A stretch of DNA of 16,236 nt. It comes from Bacteroidota bacterium. Lineage in GTDB: Bacteria > Bacteroidota > Bacteroidia > Chitinophagales > Chitinophagaceae. Made by a program: the position numbers and the translations under genes. The notes beneath the pieces are model-generated. The model saw only the letters and a program-made list of their open reading frames with translations, was not told the origin of the DNA and searched no databases. Location: the NCBI GenBank assembly GCA_023433265.1, contig JAEZDR010000017.1, positions 1 through 16,236 of the forward strand, in the 5' to 3' direction. This document shows positions 1 through 8,020 of this stretch, one piece after another. The first letter of the stretch is position 1; each line of letters starts with the position of its first letter.

Positions 1-29
1 GATTAATTGTTCCCCCTTAATAGGTGTAG

Positions 30-64
30 AAAATGGTAATAAGATAATTTATTACCATTTTTTT
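30..64 (+). terminator. Rho-independent terminator of an upstream gene
   Basis: A 13-bp stem is seen: AAATGGTAATAA at 31-42 pairs with TTATTACCATTT at 49-60, plus the A30-T61 pair, around the loop GATAAT. A run of seven T follows (58-64). It lies before the OmpA gene's own promoter, so it most likely ends transcription of a + strand gene lying left of the window. Confidence 0.75.
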
Positions 65-82
65 ATTCCAGCTCATTGCAGC

Positions 83-90
83 TATTTTTG
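83..90 (+). promoter_or_regulatory. Bacteroidota-type -7 promoter element for the OmpA gene
   Basis: TATTTTTG matches the Bacteroidota sigma-A -7 consensus TAnnTTTG exactly and ends 28 bases before the ATG at 119. That would give a leader of about 20 bases. No good TTTG -33 box is visible; a T-rich stretch at 58-64, part of the terminator, lies at about the right distance. The promoter is inferred from the consensus only. Confidence 0.5.
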
Positions 91-118
91 TTTATATCTA
101 AAAGCAAGACACTTAATT

Positions 119-1474
119 ATGAGAAAAATCTTACTAACAATAGTTGTGGTAGGAATCTCTTTCCTTTCCGTTGCACAAAAAACGCCGAATCCCAGGCACC
201 TCAAACGGCCAACACTTGGAATTAATTTTATTCTGAACGACTTTGTTACAGCCCAACGGTTGAAAGCAACATCGGTTTCAGAAGTGCTTAAGGATAAAAG
301 CTGGGCAAACCTTTCCCAAATGAACCCAGGTTTCAGCGTTCAATACCTTCAGGGGCTTCACAAGCATTTCGATGTGTCAGCCCGGTTGGATGGCAGCCTC
401 ATCAGGTATCAATACCGAAATACCCGGGAAACGGAAAAGTCTGATGTTATCATGCTTGAAAGCGATTTGAGCTTGCACGGAAAGTTGCTTCCCGACAACT
501 ATATTGTAGTGCCTTACCTTTCGGGAGGTATTGGTGCAGTAATGGTCGGTAACCGCCTCGGTGCTTTTATGCCTTTCGGCGGTGGATTGCAATTTAATCT
601 TGGTAAAGAAGATGTGTTTATCTACACCAGTATGCAATTCAGGCAACCTGTAACCGATTGGGTAAACTACCACATGCACTATTCGGTTGGTTTTGCAGCG
701 GCGCTTACAGAGCGAAAAGAAACAACACCGGCGCCACCACCTCCTCCTCCGATGCCTGTAAAGGAAAAGGACACAGATAACGACGGCATTGCCGATATAA
801 ACGATAAATGCCCCGACAAACCCGGTACAATTAAATACAATGGTTGCCCGGTGCCTGATTCGGATGGAGACGGGCTTGACGATGAAAAAGATCGGTGCCC
901 CAAGGAAAAGGGGATTGCAAAATATGAAGGCTGCCCAATACCCGATGGTGATGGCGATGGTATTAACGATGAGGAAGATAAATGCCCTGCGATAGCTGGT
1001 CTCGCCAAATACCTGGGATGTCCGATACCGGATTCGGATGAAGATGGATTGAATGATGAAGAAGATAAATGTCCCAACGAACCGGGGCAGGCGGCGAACC
1101 AGGGATGCCCTACGAAAGCTGAGATTCACCAGGAGAAGATAGCGGAAGTGGCGCGAAACGTGTTTTTTGCTACAGGTAGTGCAACACTGCTTAAGAAGTC
1201 CTTTCCGGCTTTGGATGAGGTGGTGAAGCTTTTGAAGCAGAATGCAGATTTGTCATTAGATGTTGAAGGGCATACCGATAATACCGGAACAGATAAGATT
1301 AATCTCCGTTTGTCGCAAAGCCGCGCAGATGCTGTTGCAAAATACCTGAAGAGCAAAGGAGTTAAGGCTAAACAAGTAAGATCGAAAGGTTATGGTTCAT
1401 CGCAACCCATTGCTGATAACTCCACGGCTGAGGGAAAAGCGCAGAACAGGAGAGTGGAGATGAAGTTGAAGTAG
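119..1474 (+). CDS. OmpA-family outer-membrane protein with four thrombospondin type-3 repeats
   Basis: This is an exported cell-envelope protein that probably tethers the outer membrane to peptidoglycan. Residues 1-20 form a signal peptide (basic MRK, hydrophobic core, SVAQ end). Residues 21-200 are a beta-rich outer-membrane domain with alternating aromatic strands. Residues 203-213 are a proline-rich hinge. Residues 218-331 hold four calcium-binding TSP3 repeats of the DxDxDGxxDxxDxCP type, with CP pairs at 231, 260, 289 and 318, an exact 29-residue period. Residues 346-451 are an OmpA/MotB-like peptidoglycan-binding domain with the GHTDNTG motif (D387) and SRA (R402), the residues that bind diaminopimelate in this family. 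The gene stands alone, with its own promoter element and a strong terminator. The order beta domain, TSP3, OmpA is common in Bacteroidota. The exact role (structural porin, adhesion or gliding support) cannot be told from sequence. Confidence 0.9.
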   Translation: MRKILLTIVVVGISFLSVAQKTPNPRHLKRPTLGINFILNDFVTAQRLKATSVSEVLKDKSWANLSQMNPGFSVQYLQGLHKHFDVSARLDGSLIRYQYRNTRETEKSDVIMLESDLSLHGKLLPDNYIVVPYLSGGIGAVMVGNRLGAFMPFGGGLQFNLGKEDVFIYTSMQFRQPVTDWVNYHMHYSVGFAAALTERKETTPAPPPPPPMPVKEKDTDNDGIADINDKCPDKPGTIKYNGCPVPDSDGDGLDDEKDRCPKEKGIAKYEGCPIPDGDGDGINDEEDKCPAIAGLAKYLGCPIPDSDEDGLNDEEDKCPNEPGQAANQGCPTKAEIHQEKIAEVARNVFFATGSATLLKKSFPALDEVVKLLKQNADLSLDVEGHTDNTGTDKINLRLSQSRADAVAKYLKSKGVKAKQVRSKGYGSSQPIADNSTAEGKAQNRRVEMKLK

Positions 1475-1489
1475 CCCAACCGCCAGCAT

Positions 1490-1528
1490 ATAAAACGAAA
1501 GCCACCTCATAGGTGGCTTTCGTTTTAT
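1490..1528 (+). terminator. Strong hairpin terminator after the OmpA gene
   Basis: A perfect 18-bp inverted repeat is seen: ATAAAACGAAAGCCACCT at 1490-1507 pairs with its exact complement at 1511-1528 around the loop CAT. It starts 15 bases after the stop codon. The A-rich and T-rich outer arms mean it could work in both directions. Its core, AAAGCCACC/GGTGGCTTT, recurs in the terminator at 8697-8730. Confidence 0.9.
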
Positions 1529-1805
1529 GCGTGGTAAAGGGAGGGCTGGTCCAGCCCGTTGTTTGGATGTGCTGAAGCGTGTGAATTTTAATATTTAGTG
1601 TTTAGCTGAACAGGAAAAGCGTATTAGAGCGTTTGCAAAGGGGCCGCTAAGGGTAGTAGAGAATAGCAAAGCTGCCTAGTTTCCCCTGCTATTTAAAAGC
1701 ACCACCGTTGTGCAAGTTGCTTCGGTGTATGTTTCTTCCGCCTCGCTGGCTTTGACTTGACCGACAGCTGCAAATTCAGTGGCTTTGCATTGTCAATTCA
1801 GGCGG
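1529..1805. other. Intergenic region upstream of the export operon
   Basis: No convincing gene lies here. It must hold the promoter of the six-gene operon. The best candidate is TATGTTTC at 1728-1735, one mismatch from TAnnTTTG, with a TTG at 1708-1710 that is 17 bases upstream; this would give a leader of about 64 bases. A 15-base palindrome, GGGCTGGTCCAGCCC, lies at 1543-1557 and a weak inverted repeat CACCG/CGGTG at 1703-1727. Either could be a regulator site, but nothing in the sequence proves it. Confidence 0.35.
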
Positions 1806-3119
1806 ATGAAAAAGATGATATTATTCCAGTTGTTCCTCACACTAAGTCTTTACTCTTGGGCGCAACACCGTTTTAGTTCAGTTGAGCAACTTTGGGCGTT
1901 TGCTGAAGTTAATAGTCCGGCAGCTGTGATGGGGAAACTTCAAAAAGAATCAGCTGCGAAGGAACGGCAATTGTTGGTATCAGGCTTCTATCCCCGCGTG
2001 AATGGTTACTCTACAGCGGACTACAACCTCATCATTCCTTCGATGGTGGTGCCAGATGTGATTTTTGGTGGTGAGCCGGGCAAGTTTACTGCTGCGCAGT
2101 TTGGAATGCCCCTTTCAGTGAATGCAGGAGCCGAGCTTTCGATGCCAGTGATAGACTTTGCCAAGTGGAGCCAGCTGCGTTCCGCCAACATGCGCATGCA
2201 AGCAGCAAACACAGGCAGTAAGGCATTGATGGAAGATTTACGCATACAACTAGCTCAGCTATACTACCAATGGATATTTACAAAACAGCTGCAACTGGTG
2301 AATGATGAGAACCGGCAAACCGTTGACAGATTAGTACAACTGATGCAGAAGCGATTTAATGAAGGTGTTATAAACCCGGCTGATTTAAATCGTGCGAAGA
2401 AGCTAAAGGCTGATCATGACATCCTGGCGATCAGCTACAATCAAAACATCCAAGTATTATCGCTTGCAATGAAACGGTTACTGAACTTACCCGCTGAAGC
2501 TTCCATTGAGCTAAACGGACAATTAGGATCATTTGAGGTTTCAAGGGCTTTGCAACTTGCGGATACTGCCAACTCTACACGGTCTGCTATCGTGCAGCAA
2601 CAACAACTTACTGAGCTTGCTTTGAATGAGGTGAAAAGCGGAGCTATGACAGCACTTCCAAAGTTGAATTTTAGCAGCCGCTATTATCATCAATGGCAGA
2701 TGGATCCTTCAAAGCATCAAACTGTGGGCTTTGACGCTGCGATCGTTGGTCTGCGGCTGGATGTTCCCATTACTGCTGGCAGGTACCACAGGATGAACCG
2801 CGAGAGAATGGAAATTGAATACAAGACTGCTCGGGAGCGACAAAGGGAATTGACTGCGGCCGTTAACCAGCAGGAGGCGGAATGGGCTACACGTTTACGT
2901 GCTGCATTGGAGAAGCAAAAAATAACAGGGTACAGGCTAAGGCTTGCTGCAGACAACCTGAGGATTGCCAATCTTAATATGAAGGAGGGGATTATGGAAT
3001 TTGATGAATACAACAATATCTTCCTGGAGTATAATCAATCGAAGCTTGATAACCTGCAAACCCTTGCAGATGCTGAGCTATATGAACTTTTAGCAACTAA
3101 AAAATGGTACTTACAATGA
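1806..3119 (+). CDS. TolC-like outer-membrane efflux protein
   Basis: This is the outer-membrane channel of a tripartite exporter, spanning outer membrane and periplasm as a trimer. The frame is open from a GTG at 1779, but I choose the ATG at 1806 because it begins a typical signal peptide (MKKMILFQLFLTLSLYSWAQ). From there it is 437 aa, normal for the family. The mature part shows the long amphipathic helices of outer membrane efflux (OEP) repeats: one with AQLYYQWIFTKQLQ and RFNEGVINPADLNRAK, then the second half with LRLDVPITAGRYHR and MKEGIMEFDEYNNIFLEYNQSKLD, in which a hairpin of the form [RK]xxxGxxxxxDxxxA is recognisable. It is the first gene of the operon and overlaps the membrane-fusion gene by the four bases ATGA. 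The exported substrate is unknown. Confidence 0.87.
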   Translation: MKKMILFQLFLTLSLYSWAQHRFSSVEQLWAFAEVNSPAAVMGKLQKESAAKERQLLVSGFYPRVNGYSTADYNLIIPSMVVPDVIFGGEPGKFTAAQFGMPLSVNAGAELSMPVIDFAKWSQLRSANMRMQAANTGSKALMEDLRIQLAQLYYQWIFTKQLQLVNDENRQTVDRLVQLMQKRFNEGVINPADLNRAKKLKADHDILAISYNQNIQVLSLAMKRLLNLPAEASIELNGQLGSFEVSRALQLADTANSTRSAIVQQQQLTELALNEVKSGAMTALPKLNFSSRYYHQWQMDPSKHQTVGFDAAIVGLRLDVPITAGRYHRMNRERMEIEYKTARERQRELTAAVNQQEAEWATRLRAALEKQKITGYRLRLAADNLRIANLNMKEGIMEFDEYNNIFLEYNQSKLDNLQTLADAELYELLATKKWYLQ

Positions 3120-4204
3120 GATACTTGATTTCTATGGGCTGCGCGCTTGTGTTAGCGGCCGGTTGTGCAAACAAGGAAAAAACAATACGCCCTGAGATGA
3201 AGGAGCTTACCGAAGCAGTTTATGCCAGCGGCACCTTGATACCTGAGCAGGAATATAAGGTTGTTAGCATGATGGATGGCTTCATTACCAACATAGCTTT
3301 TAAAGAAGGAGATGCTGTTGGGTGCGGACAAACGCTACTGCAAGTATCGAATGCCAGCAGGCGGGCACAGGAAGAAGCAGCTAAGCAACTGGTACAAACA
3401 ACTGCGCCTGTTGCTGCAGATGACGCTCCGCAAGTAAGGGATATTAGAAACAGAATACAGGCTGCCATGTTGCGCAAGAAGAACGACAGCATACAATATG
3501 TACGGTACCGCAACTTGTATGATGAACATGCAATATCGCGCTCAGCATACGAGCGATATGAACTAGCTTATGAAACATCTTCGAAAGAAGTAAGCGCATT
3601 GCGGCAGCAGCTAAAGAGTGCAGAGCTTAGTGCAGACATCCAGCTGCAGCAGGCTCGTAATCAGCTTACACTAAGCAGGGCTGATGCATCGAACAGTGTT
3701 GTTAAGAGCCAGTTGAATGGTGTGCTTTACGAGCTTTATCGCAAGCAGGGGGACTATGTTAATGTAAACCAGCCGGTGGCACTGATTGGTGCAGGCAACA
3801 TGATTGCAAAGCTGCTGGTGGATGAGGACGATTTTTCGAAAGTGTATAAAGGACAGAAGGTGCTACTAAGTATGGACGCGAAGCCTGGGAAGATATATAC
3901 GGCCCATGTTGAGAAGATTTATCCGTCGCTTTCTAAGGCAGAGCAGTCGTTCAGAGTAGACGCCATTATCAAAGACACAGCTGATATAAACCTTTACGGC
4001 GCTAACCTGGAAGCTAACCTGATAGTAGCAGAAAATAAGCGAGTGTTGGCTATCCCCCGAGAGGCTCTGTTGAAAGGTGATAGTGTTTGGGTTGAAAGGG
4101 AGGGGAAGAAGCAACTGGTAAAAATAGTGAAAGGCGTGCAGGATAGTAAATGGGTAGAAGTGAAGCAAGGTCTGGATTCATCGTCCATCATAATAGTTGA
4201 ATAA
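3116..4204 (+). CDS. HlyD/MacA-like membrane-fusion lipoprotein
   Basis: This is the periplasmic adaptor joining an inner-membrane ABC transporter to the TolC-like channel. I choose the ATG at 3116, four codons inside the longest frame (3104), because it forms an ATGA overlap with the upstream stop and starts a lipoprotein signal (MRYLISMGCALVLAAGC); the lipobox LAAGC places the lipidated cysteine at residue 17. Numbering from that start: two lipoyl half-motifs at about 48-78 (VSMMDGFITNIAFKEGDAV) and 196-225 (LNGVLYELYRKQGDYVNVNQP) enclose a polar, Ala/Gln/Lys-rich coiled-coil hairpin at about 80-190. A beta-barrel domain follows at about 228-305 (AKLLVDEDDFSKVYKGQKV), then a membrane-proximal domain. 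The 362 aa length fits the RND/MacA adaptor family. A lipid anchor replaces the usual N-terminal membrane helix. Confidence 0.87.
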   Translation: MRYLISMGCALVLAAGCANKEKTIRPEMKELTEAVYASGTLIPEQEYKVVSMMDGFITNIAFKEGDAVGCGQTLLQVSNASRRAQEEAAKQLVQTTAPVAADDAPQVRDIRNRIQAAMLRKKNDSIQYVRYRNLYDEHAISRSAYERYELAYETSSKEVSALRQQLKSAELSADIQLQQARNQLTLSRADASNSVVKSQLNGVLYELYRKQGDYVNVNQPVALIGAGNMIAKLLVDEDDFSKVYKGQKVLLSMDAKPGKIYTAHVEKIYPSLSKAEQSFRVDAIIKDTADINLYGANLEANLIVAENKRVLAIPREALLKGDSVWVEREGKKQLVKIVKGVQDSKWVEVKQGLDSSSIIIVE

Positions 4205-5460
4205 TGAACTGGAAGTTAGCATTTGAAATAGCAGCAACCCACCTGCTCACCAAGAAGAAACAGAGCCTGGTTGCTATGCTGGGTGTAACCTTTGGCATCT
4301 CTATGTTCATTATTATGATAAGCTTCATGACCGGGGTAAACCAGTTTCTGGAAGACATGGCAATGGATAATACCCCACACATTAGAATATACAAGCCTGT
4401 TGAAATAAAAGAAGAAACGATTATTCATAAGCACGCAACTGCAAGCGATTGGAAAGTAGTGAGCCATCAAAAGCCAAAGAGTGAGTTGCCGAAGATTAAG
4501 AACGGACTTCAATTGGCTGAGGGGATAGAAGAGATGCCAGAAGTGCTTGGCGTTTCGTCGCAGGTGTCTACGCAAGTATTTTATAATAACGGTGCTGTAC
4601 AAATACCGGGAACCGTGTTGGGCGTAGACATTAAGAAGCATGATAAGCTATTCTCGCTATCGACCCGGATGGATGAAGGTGAACTGGATGACCTGCTTAA
4701 AGGCAATGACCAGATAATCATGGGGAAGGGATTGGCAGACCGTTCCGGATTAAAGGTAGGCGACAGGGTGAGTGTTACGACGCCGGAGGGCAATAACCTG
4801 GTGTTGAAAGTAGTGGGTATTTTCTCCTTCGGTATTACGGCTATGGATGACTCGCGCAGTTATGCCACCATATCGACAGTGCAAAAAATACTGCAGCGCG
4901 ACCCGTCGTATATTACTGATATCAATATTAAGCTGAAGGATGTGGACAAGGCTGCAGAAATAAGCAGGATGTTGGAGAAAACCGTGCGAGATGTAAAGCT
5001 GGAGGATTGGCAAACTGCCAATGCATCTATACTTGCCGGTAAAAAGATACGAGATGTGCTTACGATGGTAGTGTGCATCACCTTACTGACAGTAGCCGGA
5101 TTTGGCATTTACAACATTATGAACATGAACATCATAAATAAGCTAAAGGACATTGCCATATTGAAAGCGACAGGCTTTGGCAGTGCTGACGTTACGGGTA
5201 TCTTCCTGCTGCAATCGATTATGATAGGTGTGGCTGGTGGACTTCTAGGCCTGGCTGTAGGTTTCTTCTTTAGCTGGCTGCTGTCTATCACACCCTTCCC
5301 GGCGGCAACCTTCTTCCGTATAGAAACCTTTCCTGTAAATTTTAATCCTATACACTATGCTGAGGGGTTATTCTTCGGCTTTCTTACCACATTATTTGCA
5401 GGCTACTTTCCATCGAGGCGCGCGTCTGAAGTTGATCCCGTTCAAATTATAAGAGGATAA
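4204..5460 (+). CDS. MacB/FtsX-type ABC transporter permease
   Basis: This is the inner-membrane subunit of the exporter. It has the MacB/LolC layout: TM1 at about 21-43, a periplasmic domain of some 230 residues (MacB-PCD like, 50-280), and three C-terminal membrane helices at about 285-308, 335-362 and 386-402. It ends with the family's closing motif (YFPSRRASEVDPVQIIRG), and INKLKDIAILKATGFG after TM2 is the cytoplasmic coupling region typical of FtsX-like permeases. Such proteins work by mechanotransmission, pushing periplasmic substrates through TolC rather than carrying them across the inner membrane. Start and upstream stop share one base (TAATG), which suggests translational coupling. 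Only one permease gene is present, so a homodimer is expected, as in MacB. In MacB itself the ATPase is fused to the permease; here it is a separate gene. Confidence 0.88.
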   Translation: MNWKLAFEIAATHLLTKKKQSLVAMLGVTFGISMFIIMISFMTGVNQFLEDMAMDNTPHIRIYKPVEIKEETIIHKHATASDWKVVSHQKPKSELPKIKNGLQLAEGIEEMPEVLGVSSQVSTQVFYNNGAVQIPGTVLGVDIKKHDKLFSLSTRMDEGELDDLLKGNDQIIMGKGLADRSGLKVGDRVSVTTPEGNNLVLKVVGIFSFGITAMDDSRSYATISTVQKILQRDPSYITDINIKLKDVDKAAEISRMLEKTVRDVKLEDWQTANASILAGKKIRDVLTMVVCITLLTVAGFGIYNIMNMNIINKLKDIAILKATGFGSADVTGIFLLQSIMIGVAGGLLGLAVGFFFSWLLSITPFPAATFFRIETFPVNFNPIHYAEGLFFGFLTTLFAGYFPSRRASEVDPVQIIRG

Positions 5461-5463
5461 GCG

Positions 5464-6150
5464 ATGAACACAATTTTGAAAGCAGAGAACATAACCAAAT
5501 ACTTCTATCAACCTGAGAAGTTCCAGGTATTGAAAGGGGTTAGTTTTGAAGCAGAGAAGGGCGAATTCCTCTCTATAGTGGGTAAGTCCGGTTGTGGCAA
5601 GAGCACCTTACTTTATATACTCAGCACAATGGATACCGACTATGAAGGCAGTCTGACAATAAACGGCGAGAAACTAACCGGTAAGAAGCAGAACGAGCTG
5701 GCAAGGTTTAGGAACGAACACATGGGCTTTGTTTTCCAGTTTCACTTTCTTCTCCCAGAATTTACAGCGTTAAGAAACGTTATGATGCCCGCTTTGAAAC
5801 TAGGCAGGTATTCACCAACGGAAGTAGAAGAAAGAGCCATGGAAAAGCTCCGTTGGGTAGGCATGGATCAGTATGCCCATAAACTTTCATCAAGGTTGAG
5901 TGGCGGCCAACAGCAACGGGTGGCGATAGCAAGGGCGCTGGTAAATGATCCCACAGTAATAATGGGTGACGAACCTACGGGAAACCTGGATAAGGCTAAT
6001 TCTGAAATAGTGTTCGATATCTTCCGTAAGCTTGCAGTTGAAAATAAGCAGACGATAATTACAGTAACCCACGATCCTGACTTTGCCGGCAAAACCGACC
6101 GTATTGTTGAAATGGAAGACGGTAAAATACTGCGCGTTTATGAAGCCTAA
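5464..6150 (+). CDS. ABC transporter ATP-binding protein, LolD/MacB type
   Basis: This is the cytoplasmic ATPase powering the permease. All nucleotide-binding motifs are intact: Walker A GKSGCGKST at 40-48, Q-loop around Q92, signature LSGGQQQRVA at 145-154, Walker B VIMGDEP at 165-171 with catalytic E170, D-loop GNLD, and switch histidine H203 (TVTHD). The 228 aa length and the FVFQFHFLLPEFTALRNVMMP stretch place it in the LolD/MacB/FtsE class that pairs with FtsX-like permeases. The ATG follows the permease stop by three bases, with no recognisable ribosome site beyond that coupling. The export substrate cannot be read from the ATPase; lipoprotein release (LolD-like) is less likely because the operon has its own adaptor and TolC partner. 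Confidence 0.92.
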   Translation: MNTILKAENITKYFYQPEKFQVLKGVSFEAEKGEFLSIVGKSGCGKSTLLYILSTMDTDYEGSLTINGEKLTGKKQNELARFRNEHMGFVFQFHFLLPEFTALRNVMMPALKLGRYSPTEVEERAMEKLRWVGMDQYAHKLSSRLSGGQQQRVAIARALVNDPTVIMGDEPTGNLDKANSEIVFDIFRKLAVENKQTIITVTHDPDFAGKTDRIVEMEDGKILRVYEA

Positions 6151-7159
6151 GAACATGCCTTACATATACATCGGCCTGTTTGTTGCGGCAACAGCTTTTG
6201 TAAGGTATTACATCATTCCTGAATGGTCGCTGCTGATACACCTGCTGGTAATGATGCTGCAGTTTGGATTTTTGGCAGCTGTTTGGAATTACATCGGCTG
6301 GTTAAGTAAGTGGCTGGACAAGCGAATGCCGTTTAAGCATGGTATAGCCAGGCGGATGGTTGTGCAGGTAGGCATATCCATTATCACTGTTGTTCCTGTC
6401 TTGGTTACGGTGATGTATATGGTATTTGACTACCTGCCTGCGTACGTAAACTACCGCTTTCTGACGCTGATGTTCATCCTGATAATTATTGCGGTAGCAT
6501 TACTGAACTTTGTATTCTATGGCAATTATTTCTTTGATGAATGGCAACGGTCGGTTGAGCAGAATGCCAAGCTTGCCGTACAAACTGCTACACTTGAGAA
6601 GGAGAAGTCAAAGATCCAGTATCACCATCTTAAGAACCAGGTAAACCCACACTTTCTGTTCAATACTCTTACATCATTAGATGGGCTGATTCAAACTAAT
6701 GCTGACCTTGCATCGGAGTTTGTGCGACACCTTAGCAAGGTGTACAGGTATGTGTTAGAACACAAGGAGAATGAGCTGGTTACCCTTGACACTGAGCTTA
6801 GCTTTATTAGTCATTATATCGAGCTGCTTTCTATTAGGTACGGAGATGCCATCCAATTTAAGATTGCGCTAGATGCCGATGGCAGAGATCGTAGAATAGT
6901 TATGGTAACGCTCCAGATGTTAATTGACAATGCTATCAAACACAATAGCAGTTCTCTGCAATCACCGCTTTGCATAGACATTTGGAATGACGAGGATTAC
7001 TTGCATGTGCGGAATAATAAGCAAGAACGAAAAATGATAGAACACTCAACAAAGCAGGGGCTTGCCCAGCTAACGGGTATGTATAAATATCTTTCAGATA
7101 AGGCAGTAGAGATTGTAGATGAGGAAGGGTTCTTCAGAGTTAAATTGCCATTGCTATGA
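6140..7159 (+). CDS. LytS-type sensor histidine kinase (His_kinase family PF06580)
   Basis: This is a membrane sensor kinase that should phosphorylate the response regulator encoded next. The frame is open from 6083, deep inside the ATPase gene. I prefer the ATG at 6140, which overlaps the ATPase end by 11 bases and begins just before the first membrane segment; 6155 is an alternative. From 6140 it is 339 aa. Four hydrophobic segments lie at about 8-24, 31-54, 73-97 and 107-130, followed by a linker helix with coiled-coil character (136-160). The H-box QVNPHFLFNTLTSL puts the phosphorylated histidine at H171. The N-box is LIDNAIKHN (N264), and a reduced G-box with the invariant glycine lies near G307 (STKQGLAQLTGMY). 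No extracellular sensor domain is present, so the signal is likely sensed within the membrane or through the transporter. Confidence 0.87.
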   Translation: MKPKNMPYIYIGLFVAATAFVRYYIIPEWSLLIHLLVMMLQFGFLAAVWNYIGWLSKWLDKRMPFKHGIARRMVVQVGISIITVVPVLVTVMYMVFDYLPAYVNYRFLTLMFILIIIAVALLNFVFYGNYFFDEWQRSVEQNAKLAVQTATLEKEKSKIQYHHLKNQVNPHFLFNTLTSLDGLIQTNADLASEFVRHLSKVYRYVLEHKENELVTLDTELSFISHYIELLSIRYGDAIQFKIALDADGRDRRIVMVTLQMLIDNAIKHNSSSLQSPLCIDIWNDEDYLHVRNNKQERKMIEHSTKQGLAQLTGMYKYLSDKAVEIVDEEGFFRVKLPLL

Positions 7160-7941
7160 ACATTCTTGTAATTGAAGATGAAAGGTTGGTTGCGCAGAGC
7201 CTGATTCGGATGGTTAAGCAGCTTGAGCCTACCGCCGGTATAGTTGGACCCATTGCCTCAGTGAAGGAATCGAAGGCATGGCTACAGCAGAATCCGTTGC
7301 CAGATCTGATACTTTCTGACATTCAACTAGCGGATGGCATCAGCCTCGACATCTTTACCTGTGGAGATTTACTTTGTCCTATTATTTTTACCACGGCCTA
7401 TGATGAGTATGCCATACGCGCGTTTAAACTAAACAGCATTGATTACCTGCTTAAGCCCATTGATAAAGCAGACCTGGAAGCTGCGTTCAGGAAGTTTCAC
7501 ATGCTTCGTACGAAGTATAGTAATGCCGGCTATTTAGAAGAGGTGATGAGTGTATTCAGGAATTTTGGAAACATTCGTAAGTACAAAGAAAGGTTTGCTG
7601 TTCATTTTGGCAAATCGGTTACGCTGGTCAGTGTTGTGGAAACGGCCTACTTCAGAAAGGAGGAGATTATTTTCCTGATAGCTGCCGATGGCAGAAAGTA
7701 TATAACGGATTACCGTTCGTTAGATGAGATTGAAGAGGAGATAGACAAAACGGTCTTCTTCAGGGCCAATCGACAGCATCTTGTAAACATTGCATTTATA
7801 GAAAGCTTCAGTACTGATGAAGCCGGCAGGATAACACTTAAGCTGCATCAACTGAAAAACGAAGACGAGCTTGTAATAAGTAAAGAGCGCGCATCGCAGT
7901 TCAGGCAATGGGTTGAAGCGAGCACTACCAGCAAGCTTTAA
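7156..7941 (+). CDS. LytTR-family response regulator
   Basis: This is a DNA-binding regulator controlled by the upstream kinase. The receiver domain covers residues 1-115: acidic pocket E7/D8/E9, phosphoacceptor D55 (ILSDIQLADG), T79/T80 switch (IIFTTAYDEYA), and K100-P101 (YLLKPID). A linker with helical character follows. The LytTR DNA-binding domain covers about 145-255, with the typical YRSLDEIEE and FFRANRQHLVNIAFIESF stretches. Start codon and kinase stop overlap as ATGA, so the two are probably co-translated. Family members bind pairs of short direct repeats in promoters; the operon's own upstream region (1529-1805) is the obvious first target, but that is an inference. It is the last gene of the operon. 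Confidence 0.92.
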   Translation: MNILVIEDERLVAQSLIRMVKQLEPTAGIVGPIASVKESKAWLQQNPLPDLILSDIQLADGISLDIFTCGDLLCPIIFTTAYDEYAIRAFKLNSIDYLLKPIDKADLEAAFRKFHMLRTKYSNAGYLEEVMSVFRNFGNIRKYKERFAVHFGKSVTLVSVVETAYFRKEEIIFLIAADGRKYITDYRSLDEIEEEIDKTVFFRANRQHLVNIAFIESFSTDEAGRITLKLHQLKNEDELVISKERASQFRQWVEASTTSKL

Positions 7942-7947
7942 TACCTG

Positions 7948-7965
7948 AGCACCTTAAGTGCTTTT
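7948..7965 (+). terminator. Weak hairpin at the end of the export operon
   Basis: A short inverted repeat AGCAC/GTGCT (7948-7952 and 7958-7962) with a CTTAA loop is followed by four T, starting seven bases after the regulator's stop. The stem is only 5 bp, so termination may be partial and some read-through into the DUF1579 gene is possible. Confidence 0.4.
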
Positions 7966-7992
7966 GGCTTTGGTTTTCTCCCTTTACCTTTA
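7963..7992 (+). promoter_or_regulatory. Possible promoter of the DUF1579 lipoprotein gene
   Basis: TTTG at 7963-7966 and TACCTTTA at 7985-7992 (one mismatch from TAnnTTTG) are separated by 18 bases, close to the Bacteroidota -33/-7 spacing. It would start transcription about 20 bases before the ATG at 8021. It overlaps the weak terminator of the preceding operon. Confidence 0.35.
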
Positions 7993-8020
7993 AACATTGA
8001 ACACCTTAAAACAAATGTTT

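Noticed and set aside
377..1129. Long minus-strand frames opposite the OmpA gene (250 and 132 codons)
   Set aside because: They are the complement of a clear OmpA/TSP3 gene; the apparent repeats come from the TSP3 repeats. No promoter or sensible domain was found.
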